Shown here piece after piece: positions 1 through 4,140 of a stretch of 6,381 bases of DNA. The position numbers and the translations under genes are program-made. Source of the DNA: Deltaproteobacteria bacterium (GTDB taxonomy: Bacteria > Desulfobacterota > Desulfarculia > Desulfarculales > Desulfarculaceae); NCBI GenBank assembly GCA_021815655.1, contig JAKAGJ010000134.1, forward strand, positions 1 to 6,381. Reading direction: 5' to 3'. How positions within the stretch are numbered: position 1 is the first letter of the stretch; each line of letters starts with the position of its first letter. The notes under the pieces are model-generated. The model ran no database searches. It was given only the letters and a program-made list of their open reading frames with translations, and was not told the DNA's origin.

Positions 1-454
1 TCTCTTGGCCGGCCCCCTGGCCAACATGGGCCCCGACGCCCTGGGCATGGAGGCCGGGCTTTTCGTGGAGCGTCTGGCCGGGCGGCGGGTGCCGCTCAAG
101 AGTCTGCTCCTGGACCAGCGGGTGCTGGCCGGGGTGGGCAACATCTACGCCGACGAGGCCCTGCACCGGGCCGGGCTCTCGCCCCTGGCGCGCACCGCCG
201 AGCTGCAATCGGCTGATCTGCTGCGTCTCAATGACGCCTTGCAGGAGACCCTGGCCGAGTCCCTGGCCCGGGGCGGCTCCTCGGTCAAGAACTTCGTGGA
301 CGCCCAGGGACGGCCCGGCACCTTTCAGCACGCTCACCGGGTATACCGCCGCACCGGCCAGCCCTGCCCGGCCTGCGGCGCCAGCGTGGAGAAAATGGTG
401 CTGGCCGGCCGCTCCACCCATTTCTGCCCCAACTGCCAACCCGCGCCCCGCTAG
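1..454 (+). CDS. mutM: Formamidopyrimidine-DNA glycosylase MutM/Fpg, C-terminal part (5' truncated by window edge)
   Basis: This base-excision repair enzyme removes oxidised purines such as 8-oxoguanine and nicks the abasic site. The first whole codon is at base 2 and the reading frame is open to the left edge. About 150 residues are visible of a family usually near 270, so the N-terminal catalytic proline and most of the beta-sandwich domain lie outside. The helix-two-turn-helix core is clear (LDQRVLAGVGNIYADEAL, with the conserved Asn of VGNIYADE), followed by the GSSVKNFVDAQGRPGTFQ segment. The C-terminal zinc finger is intact: CPAC and CPNC at about 365-376 and 425-436, preceded by GRSTHF, whose Arg is the conserved DNA-contacting residue. 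The TTG at 5-7 is an internal Leu codon, not a start. The stop is TAG at 452-454. The paralogue endonuclease VIII (Nei) shares the fold, but the GNIYADE and GRSTHFCPNCQ details fit MutM. It is probably unrelated functionally to the metabolic genes beside it. Confidence 0.96.
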   Translation, partial: LLAGPLANMGPDALGMEAGLFVERLAGRRVPLKSLLLDQRVLAGVGNIYADEALHRAGLSPLARTAELQSADLLRLNDALQETLAESLARGGSSVKNFVDAQGRPGTFQHAHRVYRRTGQPCPACGASVEKMVLAGRSTHFCPNCQPAPR

Positions 455-485
455 CCCAGGGCGAGGCGTTCAGCCCGAAGCGGGA

Positions 486-511
486 AGCGGGCGGGGTTAC
501 CCTCGCCCGCT
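486..511. terminator. GC-rich hairpin between convergent mutM and yqeB, candidate bidirectional terminator
   Basis: The arms AGCGGGCG+GGG and CCC+CGCCCGCT pair over 11 base pairs, with one bulged T (503) and a TTA loop. The hairpin lies 31 bases after the mutM stop and 35 bases after the yqeB stop on the other strand, where a shared terminator would be expected. There is no good U-tract on either side (CTTGCC follows on the plus strand), so intrinsic termination may be weak or factor-assisted. The rest of 455-546 shows nothing else I can support. Confidence 0.55.
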
Positions 512-546
512 CTTGCCAGAACCGATTGGGCCGACGCGGCGGCCGG

Positions 547-1344
547 TCAACGATTATAGACGCCCATGATGGCCGTGAGCACCGCCCCGCCCAGGGCGCG
601 GGCCTTTTCGCTGATGGTGCGCAGGTAGGCCCCCTGGCCCCGGGGGTCGATGTCGCCCACCTTCTGTCCGGCCTGCACGGGCGTGCCCGGGCGCAGGAGC
701 CCCCGCAATATCCCCGGCACCTGGGCCGTGAGCGGGCGCCCCTCCACGCGGGCCACCACCTGCCCGGCGCGCACCAGGGCGCCCAGGTCCAGGTCGCTGG
801 TAAACAGGCCCGGCAGGGGCGCATGCAGCACCCGCTCCCAGGTCTTGCCGGCGATCTCGCCGGGCAGACCGGTGTTGTCCTGGGCGCGCCCCTCATGGAT
901 GAGCCGCCCCAGGTCATGGCCGCGGTTGGTCTCCACCACCACGTGAGCCTGCCGGCCGGCGCTAAAGCCCGGCCCCAGGGCGATGACCAGGGGCGCGTAG
1001 CCCATGTCCAGGCCCTGGCCGGTCTTGTTCAGGGTGGCATCGACCAATACCCGCGGGCGCAGGGGCGCCAGGCAGGTCAGCTCCGGGTCCACCAACAAGG
1101 GGATGCGCCCCGCCGTCCAAACCGGCGTCAGCTCCTCCAAGCCCCGCACCCTCTGGGCCTCCACGCCTTCCACGACCATGTGCCCCAGGTGCACGGCCTC
1201 GCAGAAGCTCACCGCCCGGCGCACCGCCAGGGGCTGGGGCGTCTCGGTGAGCACCACCCGCAGGTGGCTCTGGTGCAGCACATGAGCCACGCCGCTGGCC
1301 ATCTCGCCGGCGCCCTTGATGAGTACCGTGAGGTCCAGGCTCAT
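547..1344 (-). CDS. yqeB: YqeB-family accessory protein of selenium-dependent molybdenum hydroxylases
   Basis: This 265-residue protein matches the YqeB family (the EF2563-type selenium-dependent molybdenum hydroxylase system protein), which by genome association helps make the selenium-containing Mo site of certain hydroxylases; its biochemical activity is not established. The N-terminus is a Rossmann-like nucleotide-binding segment, VLIKGAGEMASG (residues 7-18). Family blocks follow: RRAVSFCEAV...VVEGVEA (42-63), VDATLNKTG (101-109), LGPGFSAG (123-130), ETNRGHDLGRLI (138-149) and NTGLPGEIAG (157-166). Residues about 175-235 look like a lipoyl/biotinyl-type beta barrel (APLPGLF...VPGILRGLLRPGTPVQAGQKVGDIDP). 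The ATG at 1344 is chosen because it overlaps the upstream gene's stop in ATGA and sits just before the Rossmann strand. A longer frame to 1437 only adds residues lying over the upstream gene. The ribosome site is weak (GCGGAC region), so translation is probably coupled to the DUF6125-like gene. Cys49 falls where I recall Ser being common in relatives. Confidence 0.92.
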   Translation of the reverse strand: MSLDLTVLIKGAGEMASGVAHVLHQSHLRVVLTETPQPLAVRRAVSFCEAVHLGHMVVEGVEAQRVRGLEELTPVWTAGRIPLLVDPELTCLAPLRPRVLVDATLNKTGQGLDMGYAPLVIALGPGFSAGRQAHVVVETNRGHDLGRLIHEGRAQDNTGLPGEIAGKTWERVLHAPLPGLFTSDLDLGALVRAGQVVARVEGRPLTAQVPGILRGLLRPGTPVQAGQKVGDIDPRGQGAYLRTISEKARALGGAVLTAIMGVYNR

Positions 1345-1868
1345 GAGCGCGAGTCCGCGGCCGGGGCGCCGGCCAGGGTGAAGCGCCAGCGGCAGTGCAT
1401 CTCCGGCGGATGGGGGTCGGGCGGGGCAAAGAGGCAATGCACCTGGATGCGGGGGTCTATCTCCTTGGCAAAGGCCTGGAACTCGGCCCGGTGCATGTCC
1501 TGGCAGGGGTATTCACCCAGGCCCCTTTTCAGCCGCCCCTCCTGGGCCGGGCAGGAGGGCACCTCTATCAGCACCTGGTCTTCTTCCACGGTGTACTGGT
1601 AGTCCACCAGGAGGGACCAGGGGAACAGGCGCATGGCCCGCGCGAAGCCCTTGAGCCCGCCTTGGGCCAGGCCGAAGCGTTCCTTGAGGTCGCGGGCCGC
1701 CAGTCCCGAGACCTTGCCCCATACCTGCTCATTGATGCGGCAGGCCTCGGCCAGGCCGTGAGAGGCCTCGATGTTGATGAACCAGAAGGCGTCCATGACC
1801 CGGTAATCGTGTAGCAAAAACTCCAGGTAGTTGACTAGCTCGGGCTTGGACCAGGCTTGGAAATCCAT
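1341..1868 (-). CDS. DUF6125-like small cysteine-containing protein, function unknown
   Basis: This 175-residue soluble protein has no signal peptide or membrane segment. By memory of the pattern it resembles DUF6125 proteins, which are common in anaerobic Desulfobacterota and Firmicutes and have no demonstrated function. Visible hallmarks are an N-terminal helical part (WSKPELVNYLEFLLHDYRVMDAFWF), a conserved-looking GLAEACRINEQVW stretch (38-50), and a C-terminal half with four cysteines (C106, C122, C145, C159) in the contexts VPSCPAQ, YPCQDMH, VHCLFAPPDPHPPEMHC and RWRFTL, plus H126, H144, H153 and H158. These suggest a metal or Fe-S site, which is inference. The start ATG at 1868 follows GGGAG (1881-1877) by eight bases, a good site. 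The gene leads a two-gene operon: its stop overlaps the yqeB start by four bases, which implies a shared role, perhaps in Mo/Se cofactor handling. The last about ten residues (AGAPAADSRS) look like an unstructured tail. Confidence 0.8.
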   Translation of the reverse strand: MDFQAWSKPELVNYLEFLLHDYRVMDAFWFINIEASHGLAEACRINEQVWGKVSGLAARDLKERFGLAQGGLKGFARAMRLFPWSLLVDYQYTVEEDQVLIEVPSCPAQEGRLKRGLGEYPCQDMHRAEFQAFAKEIDPRIQVHCLFAPPDPHPPEMHCRWRFTLAGAPAADSRS

Positions 1869-1884
1869 GGAACTTGCTCCCGTC

Positions 1885-1913
1885 TTGACGCAATGGCTAA
1901 CCTAACATAGATT
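1885..1913 (+). promoter_or_regulatory. Sigma-70-like promoter for the acyl-CoA synthetase, in the divergent gap
   Basis: TTGACG (1885-1890; 5 of 6 to TTGACA) is followed, after exactly 17 bases, by TAGATT (1908-1913; 4 of 6 to TATAAT). It lies in the only AT-rich patch of the divergent gap and points toward the gene at 1999, which would give a leader of about 75-80 bases. On the minus strand TAGAAT (1916-1911; 5 of 6 to a -10) overlaps it, about 42 bases upstream of the DUF6125-like start, but no -35 is visible in the GC-rich sequence behind it. The two directions may therefore compete, or the leftward one may need an activator. Confidence 0.5.
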
Positions 1914-1947
1914 CTAACAAACAGGGGGCGGGGCGCGGGGCGGCAAC

Positions 1948-1966
1948 CTGGGGCCTCAAGCCCCGG
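1948..1966 (+). other. Hairpin in the leader of the acyl-CoA synthetase gene
   Basis: GGGGC (1950-1954) and GCCCC (1960-1964) pair around a CTCAA loop, and the stem extends by a T-G and a C-G pair at its base. It sits between the proposed promoter and the ribosome site (GAGGG, 1988-1992). It has no U-tract and does not overlap the start codon, so it may only be a chance stem in GC-rich DNA, or it may stabilise the mRNA. No riboswitch class is recognisable. Confidence 0.25.
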
Positions 1967-1998
1967 CCTGGCTGGAGACTGGAAGGCGAGGGCCGGCT

Positions 1999-3549
1999 AT
2001 GATCAAATCCATGAACGTGGCCTGGTGGGTGCAGCGCTGGGCCCAGCTCAATCCCCACAAGACCGCCGTGCACCATGCCGGCGGCCAGGTGAGCTACGCC
2101 GAGCTGCACGCCCGCTCGGAGTCCGTGGCCAGCTGGTTGCAGGCCGTGGGCATCGAGAAGGGCGACCGCGTGGCGGTGCTCCTGGACAACTGCCTGGAGT
2201 TCATCGAGCTGTACCTGGCCTGCGCCCGCCTGGGGGCGGTCTTCGTGCCCTTCAACTTCCGCCTGGCCGCGCCGGAGATCAGCTATCTCCTGGGCAATTG
2301 CCGGCCCCGGCTCTTTGTCATCCGCGAGACGCTGACCCACAAGGTGGCGCCCATGGCCCTTAAACACCACCGGCCCCCCCTGCTGGCGGCGGTGGTGGGG
2401 CAGCCGGCGGACGGCGGCGAGTTCATCTCCTACGACGCCCAGGTGGCGGCCCACGCCGGGCAAAAGCCCTTCCTCACCTCGTCCCTGGCCCCGGCCGACC
2501 CCGAGGAGCCCCAGGTCATCATGTACACCTCGGGCACCACCGGCCACCCCAAGGGCGCGGTGCTCACCTACCAGAAGAGCTTCTTCAACAGCCTCAACGC
2601 CGGCATCTTTTTTCAGCTCGGCACCGACGACGTGATGCTCATCATCCTGCCCCTGTACCACTCCGGCGGATTGTTCATCCAGGCCACCCCCTGCCTGTAC
2701 CAGGGCGCCACCCTGCTTTTGCACCCGCGCTTCGACGCCCGCCTGGCCTACCGCGACATAGAGCGCCGCCGGGTGAGCAAGTTCCTGGGGGTGCCCACGG
2801 TCTACCGCGCCCTCCTGGAGGTGCCGCCGGTGCAGCGCCGCGACCTGTCGTCGCTCAAGGTCTGCGCCATCGGCGGCGAGCAGGTCACGCCCGAGCTGTT
2901 GCGCCAGTGCCGCCAGGCCGGCTTCACCGCCCGCCAGGTCATGGGCCAAACTGAGACCTCCATCCTGCTCTGGGCCTCGGAGGAGGAAAGCCTCAAAAAA
3001 CCCGGCAGCGTGGGGCGCCCGGTTTTCCACGCCGAGGTGCGCCTCTTGGGCGAGGACGGCCGCTTCGTGGCCGAGCCCGGCCAGGTGGGCGAGGTGGTGG
3101 TGCGCGGGCCGGTGGTGATGAAGGAGTACTGGCGCGATCCCGAGCGCAGCGAGCGCGCCCTGGCCGGGGGCTGGCTGCACACCGGCGATTTGGCCCGCGT
3201 CGACGATGAGGGCTACTACTACCTGGTGGGGCGCTTCAGGGACATGTACATCTCCGGCGGCGAGAACGTCTACCCCGCCGAGGTGGAGCGGGTGCTGGCC
3301 GCCCACCCGGCGGTGGCCGAGGCCGCCGTGGTGGGTGAGCCTCACGAGACCTGGGGCGAGGTGGGGCATTGCTTCGTCATCCCCCAGCCCGGCGCCAACC
3401 CCAGCGCCGAGGAGATCATCGCCTATTGCCGCCAGCATCTGGCCGCCTTCAAGGTGCCCAGGCACGTCACCTTCTGCCAGCAGTTCCCGCGCACCCCCCT
3501 GGGCAAGGTGCGCAAGTTTTTGCTCCTGGAGGAGAACCGCCTGGCCTGA
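1999..3549 (+). CDS. AMP-forming acyl-CoA synthetase (FadD-like long-chain/aryl acid CoA ligase family)
   Basis: This 516-residue cytoplasmic ligase is predicted to activate a carboxylic acid with ATP to an acyl-AMP and then transfer it to CoA. All adenylate-forming motifs are present: the phosphate loop YTSGTTGHPKG (176-186), PLYHSGG (218-224), MGQTET (315-320, with Glu319), GWLHTGD (391-397, with the ribose-binding Asp397), GRFRD (411-415, with Arg412), SGGENVYPAEVE (419-430, the hinge-side A8 motif), and PRTPLGKVRK (497-506, with catalytic Lys503). The length is normal for FadD13-type fatty-acyl or medium-chain/aryl ligases. The ATG at 1999 has GAGGG six bases upstream; Met5 (2011) is the only close alternative. 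It is monocistronic, divergent from the DUF6125-like/yqeB pair and convergent with the VOC gene. Substrate specificity cannot be read by eye. Neighbouring Mo hydroxylase and epimerase-like genes suggest an aromatic, heteroaromatic or branched acid, but ordinary fatty acids remain possible. Confidence 0.95.
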   Translation: MIKSMNVAWWVQRWAQLNPHKTAVHHAGGQVSYAELHARSESVASWLQAVGIEKGDRVAVLLDNCLEFIELYLACARLGAVFVPFNFRLAAPEISYLLGNCRPRLFVIRETLTHKVAPMALKHHRPPLLAAVVGQPADGGEFISYDAQVAAHAGQKPFLTSSLAPADPEEPQVIMYTSGTTGHPKGAVLTYQKSFFNSLNAGIFFQLGTDDVMLIILPLYHSGGLFIQATPCLYQGATLLLHPRFDARLAYRDIERRRVSKFLGVPTVYRALLEVPPVQRRDLSSLKVCAIGGEQVTPELLRQCRQAGFTARQVMGQTETSILLWASEEESLKKPGSVGRPVFHAEVRLLGEDGRFVAEPGQVGEVVVRGPVVMKEYWRDPERSERALAGGWLHTGDLARVDDEGYYYLVGRFRDMYISGGENVYPAEVERVLAAHPAVAEAAVVGEPHETWGEVGHCFVIPQPGANPSAEEIIAYCRQHLAAFKVPRHVTFCQQFPRTPLGKVRKFLLLEENRLA

Positions 3550-3567
3550 GACCTAATCCACACAGTC

Positions 3568-3599
3568 ATTGCGAGGAGCCCTTTGGGCGACGAAGCAAT
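3568..3599. repeat. REP-like imperfect palindrome (ATTGCGAGGAG...CGACGAAGCAAT type)
   Basis: The outer arms ATTGC (3568-3572) and GCAAT (3595-3599) and the inner arms GCCC (3578-3581) and GGGC (3585-3588) are inverted, with TTT at the tip and unpaired purine-rich stretches between. The form 'CATTGCGAGGAGC...GCGACGAAGCAATC' is, from memory, a widespread dispersed extragenic repeat in Desulfobacterota and some other anaerobes. It lies between two convergent genes, the usual site for such repeats. The flanking GTC (3565-3567) may belong to the unit. Confidence 0.7.
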
Positions 3600-3608
3600 C
3601 GCGTGTCG

Positions 3609-3630
3609 AATTGTCCGGCGCCGGCCAATT
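3609..3630. repeat. 22-base near-perfect palindrome, possible bidirectional terminator
   Basis: AATTG and CAATT flank the perfect palindrome CCGGCGCCGG, and only one pair of positions (T3614 against C3625) breaks the symmetry. It sits 20 bases past the VOC stop and 59 bases past the ligase stop. It could be a shared terminator, the second arm of a composite repeat with the neighbouring REP-like element, or a protein-binding site. There is no U-tract, so intrinsic termination is doubtful. Confidence 0.35.
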
Positions 3631-3649
3631 CATCTGGCGGCTGCCTTGC

Positions 3650-4087
3650 TCAGCCCGTGGTGGGGTTGTCGTAGCTGCCGTCGAACTTGCCGTCCACGAT
3701 CTCGGTCAGCACCCCGCAGGTGTCCTTGGGGGGGGTGAGGAAGGCGTAGCGGTTGCCCATTAGCCGGCGCGGGGCCTGGTCGATTACGCGATAGCCCTTG
3801 GCCTTGAGCTCGTCCAGGCCGGCCTGCACGTCCGGCACGCGGTAGGCCATCAGGAAAACGCCCTCGCCCTTGGAGCGCAGGAAGCGCGCCACCTCGCAGT
3901 CGTCGTTCATGGGCTCCATCAACTCCAGGGCCACCTGCCCCAGGTAGTAGCGCGCCACGCGGATGGACTCGCTGGGCGCCTCGTAGAGCCCATGCGGGGT
4001 GAGCCCCAGGATGTCCTCATATTGGCGCCGGGCCTGGTTCAGGTCCCTCACCGCGATGCAGATGTGGTCTATGGCCTGGGCCTGCAA
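3650..4087 (-). CDS. VOC/glyoxalase-fold protein related to methylmalonyl-CoA epimerase, with altered metal site
   Basis: The protein has 145 residues and two beta-alpha-beta-beta-beta modules of the vicinal-oxygen-chelate fold. The first module begins IDHICIAVRDLNQARRQY (residues 6-23) and includes ALELMEP (53-59). The second includes MAYRVPDVQAGLDELKAKG (80-98) and ends CGVLTEIVDG (124-133). His8, Glu55 and Glu129 match three of the four metal ligands of methylmalonyl-CoA epimerase. The fourth, from the usual GLHH(I/V) motif, is missing: the sequence is GEGVFLM (75-80 region). The protein may thus use other metal geometry, a different reaction, or be non-catalytic. No ATG fits the frame. 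TTG at 4087 is chosen because AGAGAGGA lies just upstream and the fold begins at once. The gene is 53 bases downstream of the Mo hydroxylase gene on the same strand, so the two are probably cotranscribed. The protein may act on a CoA thioester in the same pathway; the exact role is unknown. Confidence 0.85.
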   Translation of the reverse strand: MQAQAIDHICIAVRDLNQARRQYEDILGLTPHGLYEAPSESIRVARYYLGQVALELMEPMNDDCEVARFLRSKGEGVFLMAYRVPDVQAGLDELKAKGYRVIDQAPRRLMGNRYAFLTPPKDTCGVLTEIVDGKFDGSYDNPTTG

Positions 4088-4091
4088 GCAA

Positions 4092-4099
4092 TCCTCTCT
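4092..4099 (-). promoter_or_regulatory. Ribosome binding site that supports the TTG start of the VOC gene
   Basis: AGAGAGGA reads on the minus strand, with TTGC between it and the TTG start at 4087. The spacing is short but usable. It supports TTG over the out-of-frame ATG at 4104-4102, whose own upstream sequence has no purine-rich site. Confidence 0.5.
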
Positions 4100-4140
4100 T
4101 TCATTACATCTGGTGGCCGTCTTGAAGTGACCGGCGCGCT

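Noticed and set aside
1345..1437. 31-residue N-terminal extension of YqeB
   Set aside because: It lies over the end of the upstream gene, has shadow-like composition, and the ATGA overlap gives a better start.
526..1602. Long plus-strand open frame (358 codons) opposite yqeB and the DUF6125-like gene
   Set aside because: It is antisense to two well-supported genes, its translation is rich in Gly, His, Arg, Gln and Ala as expected of the complement of GC-rich coding DNA, and no family motif is seen.
1897..3465. Minus-strand open frame of 522 codons opposite the acyl-CoA synthetase
   Set aside because: The opposite strand carries every adenylate-forming motif. This frame is low-complexity (His, Gly, Ala, Val, Leu) with no recognisable domain, a GC-rich shadow.
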